This document shows, one piece after another, positions 52,980 through 62,684 of a stretch of DNA of 64,000 nucleotides. The position numbers and the translations under genes are program-made. Numbering within the stretch: position 1 is the first letter of the stretch; the number at the start of each line of letters is the position of its first letter. Source of the stretch: Desulfitobacterium sp038181555 (GTDB lineage: Bacteria > Bacillota > Desulfitobacteriia > Desulfitobacteriales > Desulfitobacteriaceae). The stretch is taken from contig NZ_JBBWUA010000007.1 in the NCBI RefSeq assembly GCF_038181555.1, positions 62,001 through 126,000 of the forward strand, written 5' to 3'. Under the pieces are notes generated by a model. That model was not told the origin of the DNA. It made no database searches and worked only from the letters and a program-made list of their open reading frames with translations.

Positions 52980-53585
52980 TTGGGATATAAGCGCAAAAGC
53001 TGGAAGCATATTCTATTTGTCTTCCTTCTTAGTTTTACATTAGCGGTCATTGCTAGCTTAGGAACCGAGATTTTAATGAGAAAGACCAATATAATTGTCG
53101 CTCTCACCCTTTTATTGGTTATTATTATTATCAATATTGGGTTTGATGTCATTGGGATTGCTGCCACAGCAGCTACGGAAAAGCCGCATCATGCGAAAGC
53201 AGCAAACCGGGTTCCTGGCGCTCGGCAGACGGTCTTTCTAGTTCGCCATGCCGATACAGTAGCTAATTTTGCTAATGATATTGTTGGCGATGTTACAGGT
53301 GCTTTGAGTGGAGGCATGTCTGCCTCTATTGTCTTAGACATGCTGAGGACGTACCCCGGCTTGGAATCACAGGAGATTTGGATAGATACTTTGATGATTG
53401 CCTTGGTGGCTTCCGTTACCGTAACCGGAAAGGCTCTAGGCAAAACTTTTGCTATCCAAAAAGCTGATGAAATTATGGCGCGAGTGGGATTTGTCATAGC
53501 ACGTTTTGAAGAGCTGACGGGTTGGGTGTTTACAGATAAACGACGGAAGGGGGGGAAGCCAAGTGGGGATTCTCGAAAAGATTGA
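52980..53585 (+). CDS. DUF21/CorB-like membrane protein without CBS domains
   Basis: A 201-residue membrane protein with three or four helices (near residues 10-30, 39-60, 110-125 and 140-160). The pattern RKTNIIVALTLLLVIIIINIGFDVIGIAATAATEKP resembles the DUF21 transmembrane domain of CNNM/CorB Mg2+ transporters. The cytosolic CBS and CorC domains of those proteins are absent. TTG 52980 follows GGAGGG. It overlaps dxs by 23 bases. Confidence 0.6.
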   Translation: MGYKRKSWKHILFVFLLSFTLAVIASLGTEILMRKTNIIVALTLLLVIIIINIGFDVIGIAATAATEKPHHAKAANRVPGARQTVFLVRHADTVANFANDIVGDVTGALSGGMSASIVLDMLRTYPGLESQEIWIDTLMIALVASVTVTGKALGKTFAIQKADEIMARVGFVIARFEELTGWVFTDKRRKGGKPSGDSRKD

Positions 53586-55458
53586 TCAACCTAAGGATTT
53601 AAAAGGGTTGACGTATCCCGAACTTAAACAGCTTGCCCAAGAGATTCGAGAGGAAATGATTGATGTGGTCTCCACCAATGGAGGTCATTTAGCCCCAAAT
53701 TTAGGGGTTGTTGAACTTACCCTTGCTCTGCATCGGGTCTTCGATAGTCCGAAAGATAAGATTATCTGGGATGTAGGGCATCAAAGCTATGTTCATAAAT
53801 TAGTCACAGGGAGACAGAAGGAATTTAAGAGTCTGAGGCTCTATCATGGTTTATCCGGTTTTCCCAAGCGCGCGGAAAGTCCACATGATTGTTTTGAGAC
53901 TGGTCACTCTAGTACATCAATATCGGCTGCAGTGGGTTTCGCCAAGGCAAGAGATCTTCGCCAGGAAAAGCATCAGGTCATTGCCGTAATTGGGGATGGG
54001 GCTATGACCGGCGGTATGGCATTTGAGGCATTAAACCATGTCGGACAGACAAAGACTAAGATGATTGTGCTCCTTAATGATAATGAGATGGCGATTGCAC
54101 AGAATGTGGGGGCCATGTCCTCTTACCTAAATCGCCTGCGTACCGATCCTCGCTATGATCGGAGCAAAGAAGAGATAGAAAATCTGCTCAAAAGAATTCC
54201 CGGGATCGGATCAAAGATGGCAAAAGCAGCTGAAAAAGCTAAGGACAGCTTAAAATATCTTTTAGTACCAGGATTATTATTCGAAGAACTTGGCTTTACC
54301 TATCTCGGTCCTATCAACGGTCATGATCAAATAGCATTAGAACAGGTTTTTGAACAGGCAAAGTGCGTGAAGGAACCTGTACTTATTCATGTCTTGACTC
54401 AAAAGGGAAAAGGCTATGAGCCTGCCGAGCAAAACCCCTCGCTTTTTCATGGCGTAGGGCCATTTAATAAATTAACCGGTGAAATCCCTAAAAAGCCTGC
54501 TCCGCCTACCTATACGCAAATTTTTGGCCAGACCCTCTGCGATATTGCCGAAAAGGATCCACGGGTCGTAGCCATCACTGCTGCCATGCCCAGCGGCACT
54601 GGACTTAACCTTTTTGCTCAGAAGTTTCCGGAGCGCTTCTTTGATGTTGGAATCGCCGAGCAGCATGCCGTAACCTTTTCGGCCGCATTGGCTTTTGGTG
54701 GCATGAAACCTGTGATTTCTATCTATTCCACTTTTTATCAACGGGCCTATGACCAAGTTCTTCATGATGTCTGCTTGCCTAATGCCAATGTGGTGTTGGC
54801 TATTGACCGAGCAGGGGTGGTCGGTGATGATGGACCAACCCATCATGGCGTCTTTGATATTTCATTTCTGCGTGTGATACCGAATTTAGTCTTTATGGCT
54901 CCGAAGGATGAGAATGAATTACGCGATATGCTTTACACCTCGCTTAAGTATGAAGGACCGGTGGCCTTACGCTATCCACGTTCTGTGGGTCAAGGGGTAG
55001 ATTTATCCGGGGAACTCGAGGAACTTCCCCTAGGAAAAGCAGAGGTTATTCAGGAAGGCAAAGATCTTACCTTGATTGGTATTGGTCCTATGGTCAATAC
55101 TTGTATGGCTGCAGCCGCTGAGCTGCATCACCGTGGGGTGGAGGCCACTGTCATCAATATGCGCTTTTTAAATCCTTTAGATAAAGAGACAATTCTCCGC
55201 TTTGCCCGTCAGACTAAACGCATCATAACCGTCGAGGACCATATGCTTGCTGGCGGGATGGGAAGTGCCGTTATTGAAGTGTTAGCTGATGAAGGTTTAG
55301 CAGATGTGGTTGTCGAGCGTTTGGGTTATGATGAATTTGTGGATCAGGGAGCCATCTCTTTGCTTCATCAAGGTTATGGTTTGTCCGTAGCTGGCATACT
55401 AAAAGCAGCTGAGCGCTTAAAGGTTTTGCAAAGGATTGAGGGAAGAAGCAGTGTCTAA
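53563..55458 (+). CDS. dxs: 1-deoxy-D-xylulose-5-phosphate synthase
   Basis: A 631-residue thiamine diphosphate enzyme, first step of the MEP isoprenoid pathway. WDVGHQSYVHKL and the ThDP motif GDGAMTGGMAFEALN (near residue 145) are in the first domain. The Glu-containing FDVGIAEQHAVTFSAALA, DRAGVVGDDGPTHHGVFD and YPRSVG follow. GTG 53563 is the start, with a G-rich ribosome-binding site. tlyA overlaps its end. Confidence 0.95.
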   Translation: MGILEKIDQPKDLKGLTYPELKQLAQEIREEMIDVVSTNGGHLAPNLGVVELTLALHRVFDSPKDKIIWDVGHQSYVHKLVTGRQKEFKSLRLYHGLSGFPKRAESPHDCFETGHSSTSISAAVGFAKARDLRQEKHQVIAVIGDGAMTGGMAFEALNHVGQTKTKMIVLLNDNEMAIAQNVGAMSSYLNRLRTDPRYDRSKEEIENLLKRIPGIGSKMAKAAEKAKDSLKYLLVPGLLFEELGFTYLGPINGHDQIALEQVFEQAKCVKEPVLIHVLTQKGKGYEPAEQNPSLFHGVGPFNKLTGEIPKKPAPPTYTQIFGQTLCDIAEKDPRVVAITAAMPSGTGLNLFAQKFPERFFDVGIAEQHAVTFSAALAFGGMKPVISIYSTFYQRAYDQVLHDVCLPNANVVLAIDRAGVVGDDGPTHHGVFDISFLRVIPNLVFMAPKDENELRDMLYTSLKYEGPVALRYPRSVGQGVDLSGELEELPLGKAEVIQEGKDLTLIGIGPMVNTCMAAAAELHHRGVEATVINMRFLNPLDKETILRFARQTKRIITVEDHMLAGGMGSAVIEVLADEGLADVVVERLGYDEFVDQGAISLLHQGYGLSVAGILKAAERLKVLQRIEGRSSV

Positions 55459-56260
55459 AGGAAAAGAACGACTGGATGTCTTGTTGGTTAAGAACGGATT
55501 ATCTCCCAGCAGGGAGAAGGCCAAAGCCATCATCATGGCCGGGCTGGTCTTCAGCCAAGGACAACGGTTGGATAAGCCTGGTGTGGAATTGCCGGAAGAT
55601 ACTGTTTTAGAAGTCAAAGGAGATCCTTTACCTTATGTTTCACGGGGAGGATTAAAGTTAGAGAAAGCCCTTAAGGCCTTTCCGGTATCCCTAGACGGAG
55701 CTATCGTTGCCGACATTGGTGCCTCCACGGGAGGATTTACGGATTGTGCTTTACAAAACGGAGCAGCACGGGTCTATGCCATCGATGTGGGTTATGGACA
55801 ACTGGATTGGAAACTGCGCACAGACTCGCGGGTTGTTTCTATGGAACGAGTTAATGCCCGGTATCTCGATGGGGATTCCTTACCGGAACCGGTTGATTAT
55901 GTTGTTTCTGATGTTGCCTTTATCTCCGTCACGAAGATATTTCCGGCTATGCTGGAGATCCTCAAGGAGGAGGGGCAGATCATCACCTTAATTAAGCCAC
56001 AATTCGAGGCAGGTCGGGAACATATCGGCAAAAAAGGGGTTGTTAAAGATCCCCAGATCCACCAATGGGTTATTAACCATGTCCTCGATGAGGCGGAAAA
56101 ATGTGGTCTTGTGGTCAAGGGTTTGGATTTCTCGCCCATCCGTGGACCAGAAGGTAATATTGAATATTTAGCTTGGCTCCAGCGTGAACAGGATAACGGC
56201 ATACCTTGGCGTGAACTCGTTCCCGAGATTGTTGAACATGCCCAAAAAAGATCGGAGTGA
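55451..56260 (+). CDS. tlyA: TlyA family rRNA (cytidine-2'-O)-methyltransferase
   Basis: A 269-residue protein with an N-terminal S4 RNA-binding domain (RLDVLLVKNGLSPSREKAKAIIMAGLV) and a SAM methyltransferase domain (ADIGASTGGFTDCALQNGAARVYAIDVGYGQLDWKLR), with the FtsJ-type Lys in LIKPQFEAG. TlyA methylates 16S and 23S rRNA. GTG 55451 follows GAGGGAAG, inside the dxs end. nadK follows after a 5-base gap. Confidence 0.93.
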   Translation: MSKGKERLDVLLVKNGLSPSREKAKAIIMAGLVFSQGQRLDKPGVELPEDTVLEVKGDPLPYVSRGGLKLEKALKAFPVSLDGAIVADIGASTGGFTDCALQNGAARVYAIDVGYGQLDWKLRTDSRVVSMERVNARYLDGDSLPEPVDYVVSDVAFISVTKIFPAMLEILKEEGQIITLIKPQFEAGREHIGKKGVVKDPQIHQWVINHVLDEAEKCGLVVKGLDFSPIRGPEGNIEYLAWLQREQDNGIPWRELVPEIVEHAQKRSE

Positions 56261-56265
56261 ATTGT

Positions 56266-57081
56266 ATGGATCGAGTCGGCTTGTGGATTAACCGTAGTAA
56301 ACCCGAAGCTATAACCTTAGCCGAACATCTTACCCCTTGGTTTCAAGAGCGAGGATGGGAAGTCTATACTGATTGGGAAGAAATTATCGCTCAGAAGGTA
56401 AACTTTCTCATCTCCTTAGGCGGGGATGGGACTTTACTGGAAGCCTCCCGTGAGGCCGCTCCTTATGCACTACCGGTTCTGGGAGTGAATCTGGGTCGTC
56501 TTGGCTTCTTATGTGAAATCGAGCGTAACGAGGTCTTTGATGCTTTAACCAAGATTATTGATCATGATTATACGATCCAAGAGCGCCTTATGCTTACCGT
56601 AACTGTAACGGGACTGGATCAGGGTATAGATACCTTATATGTGTTGAATGATGTGGTGTTTCTAAGAGAGCCTTCAGGTGCTATGATAACCCTACAAGCA
56701 AATCTATCAGGAGAACCCTCAGTAAGATATCCGTCTGATGGTTTAATTGTATCCACACCCACTGGCTCCACTGCCTATGCCTTATCGGCAGGAGGACCTA
56801 TACTGAGCCCCAATGTTGAGGCGATTTTAATAACCCCTCTGGCCGCTCATTCCCTATCGGCACGACCTATGGTGCTCTCTGCTAAAGAGAAGATAGATAT
56901 TTTTTTGGCTCGCGGAGAAGAGTGCATCGTGAATTTTGACGGCTATCACCGTATGCTGATGAAGCAGGGTCAAATATTCCACATCGAGAGGGCTCCGATT
57001 GCCGCCCTATTAATTCGTTTGGGAAAAAGAAGTTTTCACCATGTGGTGCGGGAGAAATTAAAGGATCGCTGGCATGAGTAA
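56266..57081 (+). CDS. nadK: NAD kinase
   Basis: A 271-residue kinase making NADP. The GGDGT motif (ISLGGDGTLLEA, near residue 50) and VLNDVVFLREPSGAMITLQANLSGEPSVRYPSDGLIVSTPTGSTAYALSAGGPIL are the ATP/NAD site. ATG 56266 is 8 bases from CGGAG. It overlaps the next gene by 8 bases. Confidence 0.94.
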   Translation: MDRVGLWINRSKPEAITLAEHLTPWFQERGWEVYTDWEEIIAQKVNFLISLGGDGTLLEASREAAPYALPVLGVNLGRLGFLCEIERNEVFDALTKIIDHDYTIQERLMLTVTVTGLDQGIDTLYVLNDVVFLREPSGAMITLQANLSGEPSVRYPSDGLIVSTPTGSTAYALSAGGPILSPNVEAILITPLAAHSLSARPMVLSAKEKIDIFLARGEECIVNFDGYHRMLMKQGQIFHIERAPIAALLIRLGKRSFHHVVREKLKDRWHE

Positions 57082-57655
57082 TCGAATTCAAGATATTCAA
57101 GGATTTCTTAGAATGATTCTTAGGACAATGATACAATCAGGAGACGTGGTTTTAGATCTTACGGCTGGACGGGGGAGAGATACCCTGTTTCTTGCTGAGC
57201 TGGTCGGGGAGAAGGGGATTGTCCATGCCTTTGATATTCAAGAGATTGCCCTTCAGGAGACGCAAAGGCTACTAAGTGAATACAGCCTGAAAGGCCGTGT
57301 TCACTTGCATCATTGCGATCACAGTCGATTATTAGAAAAGGTTCAAGAGCCTGTTCAAGCAGCCATGTTTAATCTCGGATATCTACCGGGGTATAATCAA
57401 GAAGTCACCACGCAAGCAACTTCTACTATTTCAGCCCTGACATCCGTCTTTCAATTACTCCGTAGAGGTGGTGTAATTGCACTTACTTTGTATCGTGGAC
57501 ATCCAGGAGGGATGGAAGAGGCTGTTGCTGTGGAAGAGTTTTTAAACGATTTACCACGGCGTCAATATAGTGTCTTGCGCGGAGAGTATACGAATCAAAT
57601 CCCAAATGCACCCTACTGGATTTTGGTTCAGAAGAATAAGGGGGATACCGAATGA
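57074..57655 (+). CDS. mnmM: Class I SAM methyltransferase, MnmM/YtqB-like
   Basis: A 193-residue methyltransferase. The SAM loop is VLDLTAGRGRDTLFLAELVG, followed by HAFDIQEIALQET and AAMFNLGYLPGYNQEVTT, the pattern of YtqB. That protein was shown to methylate 5-aminomethyl-2-thiouridine in tRNA and named MnmM. The ALTLYRGHPGGMEEA block also fits. It overlaps argR by 4 bases. Confidence 0.85.
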   Translation: MSNRIQDIQGFLRMILRTMIQSGDVVLDLTAGRGRDTLFLAELVGEKGIVHAFDIQEIALQETQRLLSEYSLKGRVHLHHCDHSRLLEKVQEPVQAAMFNLGYLPGYNQEVTTQATSTISALTSVFQLLRRGGVIALTLYRGHPGGMEEAVAVEEFLNDLPRRQYSVLRGEYTNQIPNAPYWILVQKNKGDTE

Positions 57656-58104
57656 AGACCCGTCGGCAGATGAAAATCCAAGAGATTATTAATAACCAGC
57701 CTATACATACCCAAGAAGAGCTTGCTGAACGATTAAGAAAAGAAGGCTTTGATGTGACACAAGCCACTGTGTCACGAGATATCAAGGAGATGGGGCTAAT
57801 CAAGGTTCCTACCTCGGACGACGATTATCGTTATGCGGTTCCCGGTTCAGCTCAACCTCTCAGCACTCCCGATCGACTCAAACGCCGGATGAGAGAGACA
57901 GTAGTGACCATAAATGACAGCGAAAATCTGATTGTTCTGCGGACGATTCCTGGAAATGCCCAGGCACTTGCCAGTTTAATTGATCATAGCAATTGGGAGG
58001 AAGTAATCGGTACGGTAGCTGGTGATGATACCATACTCTTGGTTGTCAAGCCAATCAGTGCTGTACCCCAAGTCCGAGGACGAATCGCTCAATTCATGGA
58101 ATAG
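57652..58104 (+). CDS. argR: Arginine repressor ArgR
   Basis: A 150-residue regulator. A winged helix with EELAERLRKEGFDVTQATVSRDIKEMGLIK (residues about 20-50) binds ARG boxes. The C-terminal hexamerisation and Arg-binding domain ends with VIGTVAGDDTILLVVKP. The gene overlaps the preceding gene and is followed by recN, the standard Firmicute order. Confidence 0.95.
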   Translation: MKTRRQMKIQEIINNQPIHTQEELAERLRKEGFDVTQATVSRDIKEMGLIKVPTSDDDYRYAVPGSAQPLSTPDRLKRRMRETVVTINDSENLIVLRTIPGNAQALASLIDHSNWEEVIGTVAGDDTILLVVKPISAVPQVRGRIAQFME

Positions 58105-58134
58105 AGTTATTGGTCAAAGAGGAGATGGATTGCG

Positions 58135-59805
58135 ATGTTAACAGAAATCCATGTAGAGAATTTCGCTTTAATGGAAGAGGTACAGTTGTCATTTTCGCGA
58201 GGTTTAACTATTTTTACCGGAGAAACAGGTGCGGGGAAATCCATGCTCATCGATGCTCTTGGCGTACTGCTAGGAGGAAGAGCAAGTGCGGATTTTATTC
58301 GCCATGGTCTGGATAAAGCCTGGGTGGAAGGGATTTTTGAGGAATGCCCTCCTGAGGTTCTCGCAGGTTTAGAGGATGCCGGTTATCCTCTCGAAGAAGG
58401 GCAGTTAATTCTTTCTCGAGAGATCAATCGCAATGGCAAGAACAGCTGCCGTGTTCAAGGAAGAACGGTTCCCTTAACACTTTATCGAAACTTGGTCCAA
58501 GGCTTAGTGGATATCCACGGACAGATGGAGCATCAATCACTTTTTAACCCTGATAGTCATCGCGGCTTGCTAGATGCTTTTGGAGGGGAAAAACAGTTGG
58601 AGCTCTTAGACCAGGTTAATAAGCTTGCCCGAGCTTATCGGAGTCTTATACAAAAAGAACAGCAGCTTATGCGCAGTGAAGCTGATCGAGAGCGGCGTGA
58701 GGATATCTTACGCTTTCAAATTGATGAGATCACAGCCATCGCCCCCCAACCTAATGAAGAAGAGACTTTAGTACAGGAAAAGAAGCGTTTGGCAAATTCG
58801 GAAAAGATCATGGGCTACATTGGGGAAATGTATGCTTTACTATATGAGGGTGGTGGCCAGCAGTCCTCCGCCTTAGATCTAATAGGTCGCAGTCGGAAAG
58901 CGTTACTGGATCTTGTCCGCTATGATGCTAACTGTAGTCACATGCTCGAGCCCATGGACTCTATCTATTACACAATCGAAGATTTAGCCTCCCAAGTGAG
59001 TTCGTACCGAGATGGATTCGATTTCAATCCGGGGCGTTTAGATGAAATTGAAGACCGCTTAATTCAATTGCAACGTTTGCGAAAATATGGTCATACGGTC
59101 CAAGAAGTTCTCCACACGAAAGATGAAATGCTGCAAGAGCTTCATACCATTACGAATCTACAAGAAGAGCTGGGAGCCTTACGTCGCGATCGAGAGAACA
59201 TCCTAAGGGACTACGAACAGAAAGCTGAGGAGTTAACTCTGGCACGATTGGGAGTAGCAAAACATCTAGCTGAAGGTCTCAAAGAAGAATTGGCCGACTT
59301 AGGTTTGGAGAAAAGTAGTTTTGAAGTGAAGCTTACTCCTGTTCATGAACCTCAGGTAGGTGGAGCAGAGGAAGCAGAGTTCTATTTTTCGGCAAATCTT
59401 GGGGAACCTCCTAAGCCCCTAGCAAAAGTAGCTTCCGGCGGAGAAATGTCACGTCTTATGTTAGCTTTGAAAAGCCTTTTATCCAAAATCGAAAGCGTTA
59501 GCACCTTTGTCTTTGATGAAGTGGATAGCGGTGTTGGTGGGCGAACGATTCAAAAGGTTGGCGACAAATTAGCAAAAATTTCCGAAAACAAACAAGTATT
59601 TTGTATAACCCATGCCGCGCAAGTGGCTGCTTTTGGTGATCATCACTTTGGGATACAAAAAGAAATTAGCAATGGAAGAACCAGAACTCGCATTCAACAG
59701 CTTTCTGAGGAGGAGCGTATTCATGAATTAGCCCGCATGTTAGGGGGAGGGGAAGAAGCCATCGCCCTCGAGCATGCGCGAAAGCTCAGGAAAAATATTT
59801 ATTAA
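58135..59805 (+). CDS. recN: DNA repair protein RecN
   Basis: A 556-residue SMC-like ATPase for double-strand break repair. Walker A GETGAGKSMLIDALGVLLGG near residue 28, a long coiled coil, then ASGGEMSRLMLALKSLL (signature) and TFVFDEVDSGVGG (Walker B). ITHAAQVAAFGDHHF is the switch His region. GAGGAGA lies before the ATG. Confidence 0.95.
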   Translation: MLTEIHVENFALMEEVQLSFSRGLTIFTGETGAGKSMLIDALGVLLGGRASADFIRHGLDKAWVEGIFEECPPEVLAGLEDAGYPLEEGQLILSREINRNGKNSCRVQGRTVPLTLYRNLVQGLVDIHGQMEHQSLFNPDSHRGLLDAFGGEKQLELLDQVNKLARAYRSLIQKEQQLMRSEADRERREDILRFQIDEITAIAPQPNEEETLVQEKKRLANSEKIMGYIGEMYALLYEGGGQQSSALDLIGRSRKALLDLVRYDANCSHMLEPMDSIYYTIEDLASQVSSYRDGFDFNPGRLDEIEDRLIQLQRLRKYGHTVQEVLHTKDEMLQELHTITNLQEELGALRRDRENILRDYEQKAEELTLARLGVAKHLAEGLKEELADLGLEKSSFEVKLTPVHEPQVGGAEEAEFYFSANLGEPPKPLAKVASGGEMSRLMLALKSLLSKIESVSTFVFDEVDSGVGGRTIQKVGDKLAKISENKQVFCITHAAQVAAFGDHHFGIQKEISNGRTRTRIQQLSEEERIHELARMLGGGEEAIALEHARKLRKNIY

Positions 59806-60009
59806 TTTTATTATAGAAATGAATTATTATGGGGATTTTATAGATAGAAGGTGAATTTGGCCTTCTATTTTTTTATTTGGAAATACAGAACGTAATTGTC
59901 AGGATGAAATGAATTCATGATGGTTAATTTAGTATTAGGTTCCGTAAAAAATAAAGAAAAAGAGAAAGGAAGAACATGGGGAGACAAAAAGACGGAGGGT
60001 GATAAGAGA

Positions 60010-61275
60010 GTGAAAACGAAGAGAGCCATGGTCTTCGCCAGTGTTCTTCTCTGTACCTTTCTCAGTCTTAATCCAACGCTTCATCAAATGGCACAACTGC
60101 CTAAACTCTATGAATCCAGCAGTCATGTTCTTCCACCACTCACGGGAATGTTCGCCAACCTAATTGTTACAGAAGAAGTCAAAGCAGCCGAGACGGATGT
60201 GAATGCGGTCATGGCTGCTCACTCGAAAAACCCCGAAGTTATCCAAGTAACCTACAAGCTTTTTGGATTGATACCGCTGAAGTCTAGCGCCGTAGAACTG
60301 ATGCCCGATCTTAAGCTTTTACCTGGTGGACAATCGATTGGGGTAAGCCTGCAGGCCAAAGGCGTTATGGTGGTTGGACAGGCTGCAGTGCAGAATCAAG
60401 AAGGTAGATTGGTTTGCCCAGCCAAAGATGTAGGAATCGAAGTAGGGGATGTCATCTTGAAAATTGATGGCCAAGAAATGTCTAGTGATCAGGATGTTGC
60501 CAATGCGATTCATCGAGCCGGTAAGAAACAAGGTTTTTCGGAAATTCTTATCAGCCACAATGGTCAGCAAACTCAAAAACGGGTGACAACAGTTCTCTGT
60601 CCTGAAACTGATCGTTATCGAGTAGGACTCTATGTGCGCAATGAAGCCGCAGGTGTCGGCACACTTACCTTCTATGAACCAAAGAGTAGCCAATATGGTG
60701 CATTAGGTCATGTCATCAACGATGTAGATACGAATCAAAGGATTGAGATCGTCAATGGAAATGTGGTTGCTTCGACAATATACGCTATTGAGAAAGGAAA
60801 ACGAGGACATCCAGGAGAAAAGATCGGTTCATTCGTGAATCAATCAAGATTCTCGGGCAATATCAAGAAAAACACAGTCTCGGGGATTTTTGGTTCCTTA
60901 GAAGGAGAAATTGGCAATCCTTTCTTTAGTGAACCCATAGACGTAGGCTGGGAATCGGAAATAAAAGAAGGGCCGGCTAAAATCTATACAGTCCTAGAAG
61001 GGGAACGAATTGAGGAGTATGATGTGCAGATTGAGCGTATAATGCGTAATCGTACCGATAGCAAAAATATGGTTATCAAAGTTACTGATCCTGAGCTTAT
61101 TGAAAAGACAGGAGGTATTATTCAAGGCATGTCGGGAAGTCCGATCATCCAGGATGGCAAAATCATTGGTGCGGTGACTCATGTTTTTGTCAATGATGCT
61201 TCACGAGGGTATGGCGTCTTCATTCAAAATATGCTTAAAGACGCAGAAATTATCGATAAAAAAGAAGCTGCTTAA
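60010..61275 (+). CDS. spoIVB: SpoIVB peptidase
   Basis: A 421-residue S55-family serine peptidase that, in Bacillus, cuts SpoIVFA across the forespore boundary to trigger sigma-K processing. An N-terminal membrane anchor (residues about 5-22) is followed by a PDZ domain (near 115-195) and the peptidase domain. YGALGHVINDVD holds the catalytic His, and GIIQGMSGSPIIQDGKIIGAVTHVFVND holds the Ser. GTG 60010 is chosen for GGAGG and normal anchor position; the frame is open from 59917. Confidence 0.92.
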   Translation: MKTKRAMVFASVLLCTFLSLNPTLHQMAQLPKLYESSSHVLPPLTGMFANLIVTEEVKAAETDVNAVMAAHSKNPEVIQVTYKLFGLIPLKSSAVELMPDLKLLPGGQSIGVSLQAKGVMVVGQAAVQNQEGRLVCPAKDVGIEVGDVILKIDGQEMSSDQDVANAIHRAGKKQGFSEILISHNGQQTQKRVTTVLCPETDRYRVGLYVRNEAAGVGTLTFYEPKSSQYGALGHVINDVDTNQRIEIVNGNVVASTIYAIEKGKRGHPGEKIGSFVNQSRFSGNIKKNTVSGIFGSLEGEIGNPFFSEPIDVGWESEIKEGPAKIYTVLEGERIEEYDVQIERIMRNRTDSKNMVIKVTDPELIEKTGGIIQGMSGSPIIQDGKIIGAVTHVFVNDASRGYGVFIQNMLKDAEIIDKKEAA

Positions 61276-61312
61276 CCATTAATATGAACATTAATTGAAG
61301 GAGCGTTAATTT

Positions 61313-61343
61313 AACCATTGAGTGAAATCTCAATGGTTTTTTT
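61313..61343 (+). terminator. Terminator after spoIVB
   Basis: A perfect 10-bp stem (AACCATTGAG / CTCAATGGTT) with a 6-base loop, followed by T residues. Confidence 0.9.
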
Positions 61344-61629
61344 ATGCATGCTGCGCTCATGGTGGCTGTTTTTTAGCAGAGGTTAAATGAAAATAATAGT
61401 AATTTGTCGATTTAAAGTGATTTTATTAGAATGATGGGAAAATAAAGCAACTCCATTGAATTGTTAAATTGTGATGGTATACTGATATAAGATGCTTAAT
61501 AAGTTCACAAATTGTAGAGAATATCTAGAATATAGAGCTCGTTGTTATTTTTCCATAGTATTGCAGGAAGAATTTATACATTTGTCGAAAGTATAAGCAC
61601 TTCGGATCGAGCAAGGGGGAGCAGTCTTT
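61344..61629 (+). promoter_or_regulatory. spo0A upstream region: 0A boxes and candidate sigma-H promoter
   Basis: The 354-base gap between spoIVB and spo0A holds the terminator and this control region. A perfect Spo0A-binding box TTTGTCGAAA is at 61581-61590, and TTTGTCGATT is at 61403-61412. AGGAAGA (61565-61571) with GTCGAAA 12 bases later resembles a sigma-H promoter. Together these suggest autoregulation of spo0A. No other gene is seen in the gap. Confidence 0.6.
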
Positions 61630-62451
61630 ATGCAAAAGCCCATCAGAGTATTGCTAGCTGACGATAATCGCGAATTTGTCGAGGTCTTAAAAGAATATAT
61701 TTTGCGCCAGACAGATATGCAGCTCGTTGGAATTGCTTATCATGGCAATGAAGCCTTAGAGATCATTTACAGGGAACAACCCGACTTGGTGGTCTTAGAC
61801 ATAATCATGCCTCACTTGGATGGTTTAGGGGTATTAGAAAAACTGCAAGGCGATATTAAAAAGCCCCATGTGATTATTTTAACAGCCTTTGGTCAAGAAA
61901 GCATGACCCAACGGGCAGTGCAGCTGGGTGCTGATTATTTCATTTTAAAACCCTTTGATTTAGAAACCCTTGGCAAGCGGATTCGCCAGTTACAAGGCGT
62001 TATCCCCTTAGCTCAATATAACAATAATGATGGGGCTGCCGGAGGTGGACCTTCCATTACTCCTACACTAACCTCAACGCAAACAGCAGCTGCCAATGCA
62101 CGTAATCTTGAGGTTGAAGTGACGCGAATGATTCATCAAATGGGTGTTCCGGCTCATGTTAAGGGTTATCAATATTTAAGAGATTCTATTGTTTGTGTGG
62201 TTCAAGATGTGTCCCTCTTGGGGGCTGTGACTAAAGAGCTATATCCGATGATTGCGAATAAATATAATACTACTCCTAGCCGAGTGGAACGTGCGATTCG
62301 CCATGCCATTGAGTTGGCTTGGGATCGAGGTAACATTGAGTTTATGAATCGATTCTTTGGCTACACAATCAATGTGGATCGGGGTAAACCCACAAATTCT
62401 GAATTCATCGCCATGGTGGCTGACAAATTAAGAATGGCTAAACTAATGTAG
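61630..62451 (+). CDS. spo0A: Stage 0 sporulation protein A (master response regulator)
   Basis: A 273-residue response regulator. The receiver domain has the acidic pair Asp11-Asp12 and phospho-acceptor Asp57 (VVLDIIMPHLDGL), with Thr in ILTAFG and Lys in FILKPFD. A linker precedes the Spo0A DNA-binding domain, ending SRVERAIRHAIELAWDRGN and KPTNSEFIAMVADKLR. A G-rich ribosome-binding site precedes the ATG. Confidence 0.97.
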   Translation: MQKPIRVLLADDNREFVEVLKEYILRQTDMQLVGIAYHGNEALEIIYREQPDLVVLDIIMPHLDGLGVLEKLQGDIKKPHVIILTAFGQESMTQRAVQLGADYFILKPFDLETLGKRIRQLQGVIPLAQYNNNDGAAGGGPSITPTLTSTQTAAANARNLEVEVTRMIHQMGVPAHVKGYQYLRDSIVCVVQDVSLLGAVTKELYPMIANKYNTTPSRVERAIRHAIELAWDRGNIEFMNRFFGYTINVDRGKPTNSEFIAMVADKLRMAKLM

Positions 62452-62469
62452 AAATGCAACTTCAATAAT

Positions 62470-62513
62470 ACCTCTCTTCACAACGTTACAGGTTGAAAAG
62501 AGAGGTTCTTTTA
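62470..62513 (+). terminator. Terminator after spo0A
   Basis: Stem ACCTCTCTT / AAGAGAGGT with an inner CAAC / GTTG pairing, followed by TCTTTT. Confidence 0.85.
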
Positions 62514-62684
62514 TTTAGCATCATTGGGAGGATTTCGCATATATCCAATTATAAATTATAGATATTAGAACGGATTGACTACAGGGAGAGATTATGATAC
62601 CGTAAAGGTAAAGGTGAAAGTGATAACAAGTACTAGAGTCAGAACTTTGATAATTTAAAGCTCGACTAAAGAGGGGGGAGTATT

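Noticed and set aside
55451..55618. tlyA as a hemolysin
   Set aside because: The S4 plus FtsJ-type layout is that of an rRNA methyltransferase; the hemolysin name is historical.
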